From assembly GCA_963844055.1 (NCBI GenBank), contig CAWJMN010000002.1, positions 1,922,001 through 1,986,000 of the forward strand: 64,000 nucleotides of DNA, in the 5' to 3' direction. The stretch's first letter is position 1; each line of letters opens with the position of its first letter. This document shows, piece by piece, positions 7,878-15,941 of this stretch. Both the position numbers and the translations under genes were made by a program. Below the pieces are notes generated by a model. It saw only the letters and a program-made list of their open reading frames with translations, searched no databases and was not told the DNA's origin. This DNA is from CAWJMN01 sp963844055 (GTDB lineage Bacteria > Planctomycetota > Planctomycetia > Pirellulales > Pirellulaceae).

Positions 7878-9491
7878 TTACAGGTTAGGGAAAAATCCGA
7901 GCGTGATTTTCTCGGTAGTTGCACTTCGACCTAGGCCCTCACAAATAGTGAGGCGGCGTCCGTCTGGGATGAGCTGAAATGGTTTTCCGTTTATCGGATC
8001 AATGGCGTTTAGCGATGGTTCAAAAGCCTGAAGCTCTTCAAGCGAATCAGGAAATCGCTTTTCTTTTAGAGCAAAAAGAGAAGCGGAAATCGCAACTTGC
8101 GTTTGTCGGCACTTGCTTTCCATGTGAACGGTATCGTCAATTAGTCCAAAGATGGCGTTTCCATGGCAGGAGGGGATATTGTCGAGGTATCCAGACTGCA
8201 ATTCATACCAAGAGTGGTAACGACTTTGGAGTGTATCCAGAAGACTTGCAAAGGATTCGTCCGGCTTAGTCGTACGAAATGGCCTTGTTCGATCTAGTAC
8301 CTGGAATTCGTACGGGGCAAAAAACACGCGTCCTAAGTTCATTTTTAGGGTTATGGCATCCCACCGCTTGTTTTGGTTTGGAGGCAAGTAATAGGTGACA
8401 TGGTCCCGTTGTAGGTCAAGGTCTTCTCTTTGGAGAGTTTCCGCTAAGTTCAGGCGATGATTGATGGAAAGTTGCGAAGACAACTGCGAAAGGTCATCTG
8501 AGGAAAGGCGATGATTTTCTAGTAAGGAATGAATCACTCGAATTGCCGCTCGCTCACAAGCGTGCGATTCTGCTAGAGCGGCGACCGTACGATCCTGTGC
8601 GAGGTGCTTTGAAAGTTGGAGTAAGGCCTGAATATCTAAAAACACCTCGCCCATTCGATGCTTGGAGGCTTGGAATTGAGCGTCAAAGTGAAGGAGATCT
8701 CTCCAAGTCAGTACTGCGTCATCAACGGATCGAATACCTAGGTCATAACTTGACAACGCCCCCATCGGCGGAGCTTTATCGTGGAGTTGGCAAAGCGGAA
8801 TGGCTGAGGCTGATCGAACTTGTAAGACTGTCTCATGAATTTGATTTGCAAACCCGGCAACGGACGGATCACTGACAGGAAGCCCTTTCCCAGATTTAGT
8901 CCCTTCCCAATTTATCAAAGGCATTTTTGAATGAGATGGCAAAGAAGTAATCGTTTGATAGGCGATCCAGGCATTCTCAGAATCTGTCAGATTTGGCCCC
9001 AGCAGTTCAGTCAGCTGAAGTTTGGCATCAGTATCTTTTTTCACCAAGTCACCAACCACTGACTCGTCGATGATTCCGTAGGAAGTTCCCGCGCCGAACA
9101 GGCAAATGACGCTCGCTATCAACAGCTTTGCAAGTGGCCAGCCAGCTGCCCGAAGTTGATCGCCGAGTTTGCAGAGGCCCCCAATCGCCACAGCAATGTG
9201 AATCCCAAAAATCGCAGTTGCAAGTGCTAGATAAGGAAGGAAGTATCCTTTGAGGACTGGGCGTGTATCGCTATAGGCGTAGTCGTATTGCGACAAGATT
9301 CGATTTCCGCCGTGTTCGTAGACAAACACATAACATCCCATGTTTAGCAGCATAGCAAGCAGTAAAATGCTCGTAGCGCTAATAGCGAACCACCGTGAGA
9401 CTGCCCCTGGCATGCGCGCAACAAAGCAGACATTGCAGGCGGCCAAGAAGCCGAAGTAAAGCGAGATGAATAGCCAGAGCAAAAAGTACAT
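7878..9491 (-). CDS. Membrane-anchored paralog family protein, complete copy with eroded tail
   Basis: A 537-residue protein from the ATG at 9491, which matches the start of the copy at 6043-7689; the frame reaches 9596 but the extra residues come from the duplicated upstream DNA. It has about four N-terminal membrane segments (MYFLLWLFISLYFGFLAA through LLIASVICLFGAGTSYG), a long extracytoplasmic region with NAWIAYQTI, and the family tail SASLFALKEKRFPDSLEEL and DPINGKPFQLI. The usual YS.G...DD signature is replaced by LTICEGLGRSATT, so the end is degenerate although the frame is intact. Function is unknown. Confidence 0.7.
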   Translation of the reverse strand: MYFLLWLFISLYFGFLAACNVCFVARMPGAVSRWFAISATSILLLAMLLNMGCYVFVYEHGGNRILSQYDYAYSDTRPVLKGYFLPYLALATAIFGIHIAVAIGGLCKLGDQLRAAGWPLAKLLIASVICLFGAGTSYGIIDESVVGDLVKKDTDAKLQLTELLGPNLTDSENAWIAYQTITSLPSHSKMPLINWEGTKSGKGLPVSDPSVAGFANQIHETVLQVRSASAIPLCQLHDKAPPMGALSSYDLGIRSVDDAVLTWRDLLHFDAQFQASKHRMGEVFLDIQALLQLSKHLAQDRTVAALAESHACERAAIRVIHSLLENHRLSSDDLSQLSSQLSINHRLNLAETLQREDLDLQRDHVTYYLPPNQNKRWDAITLKMNLGRVFFAPYEFQVLDRTRPFRTTKPDESFASLLDTLQSRYHSWYELQSGYLDNIPSCHGNAIFGLIDDTVHMESKCRQTQVAISASLFALKEKRFPDSLEELQAFEPSLNAIDPINGKPFQLIPDGRRLTICEGLGRSATTEKITLGFFPNL

Positions 9492-9575
9492 GAGAGAGAA
9501 GTTCTCACCGAGTGCCCAGTTCAGTCGAGAAGAGCCGCTTTCAGAATAGCTTGCGAACTGCTTGTGAGTATAAAA
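9383..9575 (-). repeat. Direct duplication, copy 2 (5' end of paralog plus upstream DNA)
   Basis: Partner of 7581-7773. It carries the first ~36 codons of the gene at 7878-9491 and about 84 bp upstream. Because the upstream DNA is also shared, the two genes may share promoter signals. Confidence 0.8.
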
Positions 9576-9665
9576 AGCCACGCGGGGGATTGCCACTGTT
9601 TTTTACGGCCCGTGATGGATACTCGCTACACCTGCGCAAAGTGCCAGGACTGGGGAGTAGCTTTA

Positions 9666-9699
9666 GCCACGGAGCACACAGAGGCCACAGAGAAGGAGG
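9666..9699 (-). repeat. Intergenic repeat, CTCTGTG type (reverse orientation)
   Basis: Reads CCACGGAGCACACAGAGG followed by CCACAGAGAAGG on the plus strand. This is the reverse complement of the CTCTGTG triplet repeat at 9825-9867, so the two copies face each other about 130 bp apart. Confidence 0.6.
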
Positions 9700-9824
9700 A
9701 AATTCAAACAGACGCTTGCGACTGAAATGGGGCTCTCCAGGTGGCGTTCCTGGCTTTCAAAGTGATACCGCTGGGTTTTATAAACCGCGTCTCTTCAAGC
9801 ATCCAGCGTTTTCTCTCCCCTGCC

Positions 9825-9867
9825 CTCTCTCGCCTTTCCCTCTGTGCCCTCTGTGTGCTCTGTGGCT
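9825..9867 (+). repeat. Intergenic repeat, CTCTGTG triplet type
   Basis: Three exact 9-bp-spaced units, CTCTGTGCC, CTCTGTGTG and CTCTGTGGC, followed by TAA. This is the clearest copy of this subtype in the window. The hairpin repeat at 9868-9922 is fused directly to its end. Confidence 0.7.
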
Positions 9868-9922
9868 AACCTTTCTTTCTCCGAATAGCCCAGGTTCAAA
9901 AACGTGGGCCGCGGTGGCGGAG
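9868..9922 (+). repeat. Intergenic hairpin repeat, second copy
   Basis: Same unit as 5892-5950: a CCTTTCTTTCT lead, then GCCCAGG, loop TTCAAAAA, CGTGGGC (one mismatch in the stem) and CGCGGTGGCGGAG. It lies about 90 bp downstream of the 3' end of ribD. Confidence 0.6.
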
Positions 9923-10008
9923 AGAGGGGGAGAAAGATTTGGCAATACGGCCATCGAGCAAATGACTTGATTTGCGCCGGCGGCCAAGACTGCGGACACG
10001 TCCGGCGG

Positions 10009-11178
10009 CTACCGCTTGATAATCCCGCGTAGGTAAAGATCGTCATCCAGGCGATTGGCCTCTAAATCGCTAATGGCGAGGGCGTTTTGCATCTGCGCGA
10101 TTCCCGCGCCTGCAATAGGAGAAGGGGCCTTCTGCCCACCAACCAGTTTCGGGGCCACAAATACATGCACTTCATCGATCAAGCCACCGTCGAATAGGCC
10201 GCCAAGTAACTGGCTTCCCCCTTCGACCAGCACGTTGGTCATCTTTCGCCGGCCGAGTTCTTCCAGCAATTGAAAGTGCCGCTCGTAATAGGTCTCGGCC
10301 GCAAACGGCAAAACTTCGCACCCTGCGGAAACCAATCGCCGTACGTGAGCTTCGTCGGCCTCGGGCCCGACGGCAACTAGCGTTGGAAATTGGCGTGCTG
10401 TCTTGACCAGCTTATTGTTGAGGGAGAGTCGGGCTTTGGAGTCGATCACAATCCGTGTGGCCACGCGTGGAAAGCCAGCTGCGGCCAGCCCTGCTAGTTC
10501 CGGCAATGCCGCCAGCTCTTCGGGCCGTGCGGTCAGCATCGGGTCATCGACTTCGGCCGTCTGCCTTCCCACCATGATCGCATCGACCCGGCCACGTATT
10601 TGATGCACAATTGCCCGCGACTTTGCGCCGGAGATCCAGCGGCTGGAACTCGCCCGCGTGGCAATCTTGCCATCCAGGGTCATCGCCCACTTGGCCATGA
10701 CCCACGGACGTCCTTGCTTCAGCAAATGTAAATAAGGCCGACAAAGCTTGGCCGCTTCGGCTTCGCAAACGCCCACCTCAACGGCGATCCCGGCATCCGA
10801 AAGCTGGCGAATGCCACCGCCGCTCACTTTGGGGAATGGGTCGCGCATCGCAACGACTACGCGTTTCACACCAGCGGGGATGATCGCCTCGGTGCAGGGA
10901 GGCGTTTTGCCGTAGTGGCAGCAGGGCTCGAGCGTGACGTAAAGCGTGCTTCCCTTAGCGTTTGTCCCTGCTTTGCGAAGCGCTTCAATCTCGGCATGAG
11001 GTCCACCAAAGTGGCCGTGCCAGCCTTCGGCGATTAGTTGTCCATCCTTGACGATCACGCAGCCCACCATCGGGTTGGGCTCTACGCTTCCTTCGCCTTG
11101 GCGGGCGACCTCTAGCGCACGTCGCATCCAGCGAAGGTCTTCAGAATTCGAAGTGTCGCTGGCCACAGAGTCGCTCAT
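10009..11178 (-). CDS. ribD: Riboflavin biosynthesis deaminase/reductase
   Basis: A 389-residue bifunctional enzyme for the second and third steps of riboflavin synthesis from GTP: deamination of the diaminopyrimidine, then NADPH-dependent reduction of the ribosyl side chain. The N-terminal half is a zinc cytidine-deaminase-fold domain with HAE at residues 61-63 and PCCHYGKTPPC at 85-95. The C-terminal half is the RibD_C reductase domain (WISGAKSRAIVHQIRGRVDA, VLVEGGSQLLGGLFDGG). The length matches the fused family. Its ATG overlaps the stop codon of the upstream TatA/B-like gene (ATGA), so the two are probably translationally coupled. Confidence 0.93.
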   Translation of the reverse strand: MSDSVASDTSNSEDLRWMRRALEVARQGEGSVEPNPMVGCVIVKDGQLIAEGWHGHFGGPHAEIEALRKAGTNAKGSTLYVTLEPCCHYGKTPPCTEAIIPAGVKRVVVAMRDPFPKVSGGGIRQLSDAGIAVEVGVCEAEAAKLCRPYLHLLKQGRPWVMAKWAMTLDGKIATRASSSRWISGAKSRAIVHQIRGRVDAIMVGRQTAEVDDPMLTARPEELAALPELAGLAAAGFPRVATRIVIDSKARLSLNNKLVKTARQFPTLVAVGPEADEAHVRRLVSAGCEVLPFAAETYYERHFQLLEELGRRKMTNVLVEGGSQLLGGLFDGGLIDEVHVFVAPKLVGGQKAPSPIAGAGIAQMQNALAISDLEANRLDDDLYLRGIIKR

Positions 11179-11477
11179 GCATTATCCGAAGGAGAATCGC
11201 CGTCCGATGGAGGAGCGGCCGGTGGCGGTACAAATCGCGGCGCAGAGGCCTCATCGTGATCGTCGTAATCGTAAGCGCGTTGTTTCTTAGGGCTGGGGCT
11301 GACAGGCTTTTCAATGTCGGCGGTAAAGTCAACTTGCGATTGAATGTCGGAAAGGCTGCGGCGAAGGTCGCGATAGCTCTTGCCAAACTGCATGGCGACA
11401 GAGGGAAGCCTCTTGCCAAACAGCAAGATCGCAATGATCCCAAAGAAGATTAGTTCACCAGGGCCTAGATTAAACAT
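11175..11477 (-). CDS. Twin-arginine translocase subunit, TatA/TatB-like
   Basis: A 100-residue protein from the ATG at 11477; a longer open frame to 11669 lacks similarity. It begins MFNLGPGELIFFGIIAILLF, the short membrane helix of TatA/TatB, then the hinge GKRLPS and an amphipathic helix (FGKSYRDLRRSLSDI). A proline- and acid-rich tail follows. The MF.LG.GEL start is also seen in TatB, so TatA versus TatB cannot be settled without TatC context. It would work in export of folded Tat substrates, several of which appear encoded in this window. The gene ends in a 4-bp overlap with ribD. Confidence 0.85.
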   Translation of the reverse strand: MFNLGPGELIFFGIIAILLFGKRLPSVAMQFGKSYRDLRRSLSDIQSQVDFTADIEKPVSPSPKKQRAYDYDDHDEASAPRFVPPPAAPPSDGDSPSDNA

Positions 11478-11806
11478 GACAAACCTATGCGCTACATCGT
11501 TGTTGGTTGGGTTAGATGGTCTTAACGCCTGAGGATGGTTGGGGGCCAACGATCTGTTGTTGCACCCCGCAGGCCAGTCCATTTCCACCACGAAGCTTCT
11601 GTCGTTTGCCGCACTGAGAAATCCTAGCATCCGTCCAGCGGCTGTTAGGCTCTTGTGGTGCCAAGGCACTCACTTGCGGCAAAAAACCGAACGTCTTCCA
11701 CGCTCTGGGCCTTCACTTCCTGCCTCAGGCAGCAAGGGCTTATCCAGATTCAGGCTGCGGCCCTCCCAGGCCACAAAGTGGGAGAATTAACGGGTAAAAA
11801 CGGGGG
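11478..11806. other. Intergenic gap between the two Tat genes
   Basis: About 329 bp with no open frame I trust and no repeat. It presumably holds the promoter of the tat-ribD pair and the end of the upstream tatA transcript. No terminator hairpin with a T-run is evident. Confidence 0.35.
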
Positions 11807-12001
11807 CTATTTCGGCGACGATTCCTTGTCCTCGTCCTCTTCTTCATCAGGCGCATTCAGCCCCTTTTTGAAGTCCCGAATCCCCTTCCCCAGACCTCCC
11901 ATCACTTGTGGCAATCGGCTTCCAAAAAGGACAAGCACAATCACGGCCACAATCAGAAGCTCTGTGGTTCCCATTCCCATGATTCCAAATAGATACGGCA
12001 T
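11807..12001 (-). CDS. tatA: Twin-arginine translocase subunit TatA
   Basis: A 64-residue protein with the classic TatA layout: a short N-terminus, one membrane helix (TTELLIVAVIVLVLFG), the hinge SRLPQVMGGLG, amphipathic helix KGIRDFKKGLN, and an acidic tail (PDEEEDEDKESS). TatA oligomers form the export path for folded, twin-arginine-signal proteins. No tatC is visible nearby. The second TatA/B-like gene lies 329 bp downstream on the same strand; they may or may not be one transcript. Confidence 0.92.
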   Translation of the reverse strand: MPYLFGIMGMGTTELLIVAVIVLVLFGSRLPQVMGGLGKGIRDFKKGLNAPDEEEDEDKESSPK

Positions 12002-12303
12002 GACAGTTCGCTCTCACGAAAAAAATCAAGTGCAACAAGAAGGAGAGCGAGTGGCGAAGGCGGGTGTTCGCCCGGCTGGGCAACATCAGAACCAACTCGC
12101 GACAGGGGGGCATATCAATTGGCCGGGCGTCTTCGAAGCCCAGCCACCCCGTTGTCTCCTTCTATCTTATTCAGGAGGGGGCAGAGGTGTCAAATCCAGT
12201 GCCGACGAGGATAGGGGGTATTTCAAGCAACCAATGGAAGGCCCGTGACAATTGGATAAACCAGCGCAACCCTATGGGAAGGAACAGGTTGCGCCGCGCT
12301 TAC
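12002..12303. other. Intergenic gap
   Basis: About 302 bp between tatA and the acyltransferase gene. I see no gene, repeat or clear regulatory site; it should contain the tatA promoter. Confidence 0.3.
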
Positions 12304-13458
12304 CTAGCCACCTACATACTTTTTCAGCTTCAAAAAGTGCTTCTCGTACAAGTGCCAGCTCAGCAGAGCGGCCACCGTAGTAAGACCAAACATCACCACC
12401 AAGTAGGCCAATTGGCCGCCCGCCAAGCTTCCCATTTTGTCAGCCAAGATTGCGGCCGAGATCACCGGAGCCAAAATCGGGATCAGCAAATTCTGAAAGA
12501 CGTACATTCCGTAGCTGTATTTTCCAAAGAAGTGCAGCACCTTGTTGTTTCCGAGCCACTTCAGGCCCATCACCGGCTGGGGCTGGGCCATTAGCAAGAT
12601 GAAGCTCATGAAGAATAGTGCGTAGACGATCATCGACATGTTCAAGATGCTAGTCCTGCCAATCGCAACCATCAGAAGGATCGTTCCCAGGCCGCACGCC
12701 CCCATGACCCAGGCTTTGGTATTCATGCCTGCTATTCCCTGCGGTCCACGGGCTGCAAGCGCTCCCCAGCCCCCCAGGGCCAAGCAATCGAGCCGCATCC
12801 ATGTGAAGGTTTCGGCACCCACGCTTGCCGCTTCACCGTACTTATACGTATAAAACCCACGGGCCATCATCGAAGCAATCGAAAGTAGTGCGCAAGCTCG
12901 CATCGCTTGCTTACGCGTGAGGGCAAAGATCACAAACGGCCACACCAAATAGAAGTGTTCTTCTACCGCTAGTGACCAAAAATGCCCAAATCGATCCAGG
13001 CACATCCAATCACTCGTTGTTCCGATCAAGACGTTGGTGCCATATAGCCAGAGCCAGCCCTGTTTGGCCATCGCATGAGGAAACAGCTCAGCCGTCAGGT
13101 TAGAAACCAGCGGCAGCAGCACAAAGACAGCAATCAATACGCCGTAGTACAGCGGAAAAATACGTAGGGATCGTCTGGCAAAGAAGTGCTTGAAGTAATT
13201 TGGCTTTCCCTTCGCATCCACCAAGATGCCAGTGATCAAAAAGCCCGACAACACAAAGAACAGGTCCACGCCAATATCGAGCGGCTTGAACAGCTTGAAG
13301 AAGGCCATTCCCGGTTGGCTGGTATCTACGCCTGCCCCAGCAAAACGATAAATCGTCACCAGCACAATTGCCAATCCGCGTACGGCATCCAGTGCAGGAA
13401 TGTGCAGATGCGGCTTCGGTGCGGGCTCGAGCGCTTCCTGGGATTGAACACTTGGCAT
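12304..13458 (-). CDS. Acyltransferase 3 family membrane protein (OafA/YrhL-like)
   Basis: A 384-residue integral membrane protein of the family that acylates sugars of surface polysaccharides or small molecules. The frame extends to 13530, but the ATG at 13458 gives a normal start before IPALDAVRGLAIVLV. Landmarks are the N-terminal R in VRGLAIV, then VDLFFVLSGFLITG, FFARRSLRIFPLYY and WSLAVEEHFYLVWPF, with about ten membrane segments. The position after RGLAIVLVTIY usually carries a conserved histidine (often Y-H-F); here it reads Y-R-F, so activity may be altered. No polysaccharide cluster surrounds it. Confidence 0.87.
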   Translation of the reverse strand: MPSVQSQEALEPAPKPHLHIPALDAVRGLAIVLVTIYRFAGAGVDTSQPGMAFFKLFKPLDIGVDLFFVLSGFLITGILVDAKGKPNYFKHFFARRSLRIFPLYYGVLIAVFVLLPLVSNLTAELFPHAMAKQGWLWLYGTNVLIGTTSDWMCLDRFGHFWSLAVEEHFYLVWPFVIFALTRKQAMRACALLSIASMMARGFYTYKYGEAASVGAETFTWMRLDCLALGGWGALAARGPQGIAGMNTKAWVMGACGLGTILLMVAIGRTSILNMSMIVYALFFMSFILLMAQPQPVMGLKWLGNNKVLHFFGKYSYGMYVFQNLLIPILAPVISAAILADKMGSLAGGQLAYLVVMFGLTTVAALLSWHLYEKHFLKLKKYVGG

Positions 13459-13636
13459 CGGAATTACAACCACACAGCACCACGTTGGAAAGGTCCAAAT
13501 CAAACGACCGTTGATGCCCCGTGCCGGCAAAAGCGAAAACCCTTTTACCCCGGCGCAAATAGCATCCAGACGGGAGAGGTTAGCTTACGGAAGAGTGACA
13601 AAGAGCGACTTTTGGGTGGTTTTTCGTTAGGTTCGG

Positions 13637-15904
13637 CTAGACCAGGCCCCATTTTTTCCTGAACCACCATTCCAACCCTAACAGCCCCACCAGCACCAGG
13701 AAGAAGAGCCAAGCGTCGGCGGGCGTACTTCCGAGCTTCCACTTGATCTCGCGCAGGTCAAATTCCTGAGGGCGGTCCTTCAGCGTGTTGAGGACGGTCT
13801 CAAGCTCCTCAATCCGAATCAGCCGTCCGCCATCGTCTTTGGTGACGGCGGCAAGCGCCGCCATTTGATCAGGGTCTGCTGCCGGATTGCTGAGCTCGGT
13901 ATCGCGGTCATAAACAAAGAACTCGCTACGGGCGGTCCCCAGTGGCTTATCCGCGCGGAGCGCAGTTATCTCTACCTGATAGGTTCCTGGCAACGTGGGG
14001 TTAAGGGTTGCCGTCGCTTGGTCTTGGGTAGAAGTTCCCAAGCGGATTGGCTGGGGCGTGCCATCCGGGCCAATCAACTTTCCTTGCCACTGAACATTGG
14101 TGACGGGGTCCCCCGCGCTGTCCCTGGCGCCGGCCGTCAATTGCACGCGTCCCCCTTGCGCGACGCGGCGTTGGTCCAGCTTGACCCAGATTTCGTCCCG
14201 CGTATCATCATCGCGCTTCACCAACCACAGCACAATCTGTCGCCAGAAGCGACGATGTTGCACTTCAAAGCCATGCATCGCCCAGCGATGGGTGGACTCA
14301 GTTGCAAAGCAAAGAACGCGTCCCTTTCCATATTCACCACTAACCATGAGTGGCTGCTGCGTAGACGTTTCAAGCAAGACTCGCGTTCCCGGATCTGTGC
14401 TAACGCCGCGAATCTTGTTGGCCCATGCCAACGGCGGCAGTTTCTTCCAGGCCTCTGCATTGGCGGCACCCGGGGCCAGCGTTGTCAAAGGATGGGGTTT
14501 GGTAATGACAGGCGTAATCGGTCCCCGCAGGAAGAATTGTTCTAGCTGAGCTTCATTTTCAAAGTTGGAACCTTCAATCGCTTGCATCTTGATCGGAAGC
14601 ACATCGGCCAGCGGCGTTCCAAAATATTTGCCACGGCCAAAACTGTTTCGGCCACCGATCATGACCAGCCCCTTCCCCTTTTCAACCTGAGCTGCCAAAG
14701 CGACTTGGCTCTCCTTGGTTAGCAAGCTTGCATCCAGGTCTCCCAAAATGAATGCATCGTATTTGCCCGCCTTTAGCTCTTCGACAATGTCGACGGGCCC
14801 TTGCTTGGCCGTTCGTCGATCCAAGATCCGATCATCCAGTTCAATATCAGGCGAATTGTTCAGAGCGCGACGCAAGAACTTTTGCTCAAACCGCTTTTCA
14901 CCATCCAAATACAGGATGCGAATGCCTCCTTCTCGCACCAGAAGATAGCTGTCGAGCTGATTGTTCTTGATGACTAACTCATTGTTCTGGGGCACTGCAG
15001 TTACCCGTAGTCGAAAGCTTCCTACGGTCTCGGGAACAATCCGAAACTGTACCGGCACTTGCTGACCATCCTGAGTCGCGCGAATCGTCTGCTTTCCCAG
15101 GCTCGTTTTCTTCCCGGTGGAGTCTTCTTGTTCCAGTTCTACGGGCAAATCCTGGTTCAAAAACCCGCGCACCCGTACCAGGGCCGAGACCGTCAGTTCA
15201 TTCTTCACGAAGCAAGCGAATTGCTCTTCTAAGCGTTCGACCGAAAGGTCTCGCACTTGCGCCGCATCGGCTGCTGGTCCAATCGCGCTGGCAAACAGAG
15301 GAGCGGAAAAATCGTCGCGCAACTTTCGGGCGGCTGCCATGGTTTCGGTGGCCGGGTCGATAGCATTTTGCGCACCATCCCCCAGCAAAATTACCGCCCC
15401 CACCCGTTTTCCCTGCTGTTGATTCAGCGCTTCCTGCAATGCGGTGGCGATATCGGTCTGTTGCCCCGTCGGTGCGGCAGGAAGCGTTAGCTTGCCATCT
15501 TTGACAAGGTTCGTCAGGCTAGAGTCATATCCAAACTGGCTAATCTCCCAGCGATCTCCCATGGCCTTCAGAATGGGTTGCACCTTTTCAAGTGCTTGCT
15601 GCTGCACTTTATATCGAGTCGCATCCTGTTGGCCACTCGGAAGGAGCATGCTTCGGCTCGTGTCCGCCAGGATCAAAAGCGAACTCGTGCGTGGGGTCTT
15701 GATGGTTGTCTGCTTGGTTGGGCGAAATAATGCCAACATGAGCAGCAATATCGTTAGCAGCCTGAGCCCTGTCAGCACTAGCCAGCGGGACCGGGTCAAC
15801 TTGCCGAACTGCGGACCCCACAATAGCAGCGCCACCAGAACCATGGTGATGATCACCACAGCCCAGTGACTGCCAAAGATAGGTTCGGTCCCAAAGTTCG
15901 TCAT
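13637..15904 (-). CDS. Membrane VWA-domain protein with GATase1-like region
   Basis: A 755-residue protein; the ATG at 15904 is preferred over an in-frame TTG at 15913. Two N-terminal membrane helices (VVIITMVLVALLLW, LVLTGLRLLTILLLMLALF) precede a von Willebrand factor A domain with an intact metal-site motif DTSRS (LLILADTSRSM) and a later AVILLGDGAQN. The C-terminal half has a glutamine-amidotransferase-like fold (KYDAFILGDLDASLL, GLVMIGGRNSFG), a beta-sandwich, and a last membrane helix (AWLFFLVLVGLLGLEWWF). Such proteins usually sit in MoxR-DUF58-BatA-type operons; MoxR and DUF58 genes are not in this window. It is 37 bp downstream of the BatA-like gene. Confidence 0.8.
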   Translation of the reverse strand: MTNFGTEPIFGSHWAVVIITMVLVALLLWGPQFGKLTRSRWLVLTGLRLLTILLLMLALFRPTKQTTIKTPRTSSLLILADTSRSMLLPSGQQDATRYKVQQQALEKVQPILKAMGDRWEISQFGYDSSLTNLVKDGKLTLPAAPTGQQTDIATALQEALNQQQGKRVGAVILLGDGAQNAIDPATETMAAARKLRDDFSAPLFASAIGPAADAAQVRDLSVERLEEQFACFVKNELTVSALVRVRGFLNQDLPVELEQEDSTGKKTSLGKQTIRATQDGQQVPVQFRIVPETVGSFRLRVTAVPQNNELVIKNNQLDSYLLVREGGIRILYLDGEKRFEQKFLRRALNNSPDIELDDRILDRRTAKQGPVDIVEELKAGKYDAFILGDLDASLLTKESQVALAAQVEKGKGLVMIGGRNSFGRGKYFGTPLADVLPIKMQAIEGSNFENEAQLEQFFLRGPITPVITKPHPLTTLAPGAANAEAWKKLPPLAWANKIRGVSTDPGTRVLLETSTQQPLMVSGEYGKGRVLCFATESTHRWAMHGFEVQHRRFWRQIVLWLVKRDDDTRDEIWVKLDQRRVAQGGRVQLTAGARDSAGDPVTNVQWQGKLIGPDGTPQPIRLGTSTQDQATATLNPTLPGTYQVEITALRADKPLGTARSEFFVYDRDTELSNPAADPDQMAALAAVTKDDGGRLIRIEELETVLNTLKDRPQEFDLREIKWKLGSTPADAWLFFLVLVGLLGLEWWFRKKWGLV

Positions 15905-15941
15905 GTTATGCAATCAATCTGAATTTGCATTGGTAAAAAAA

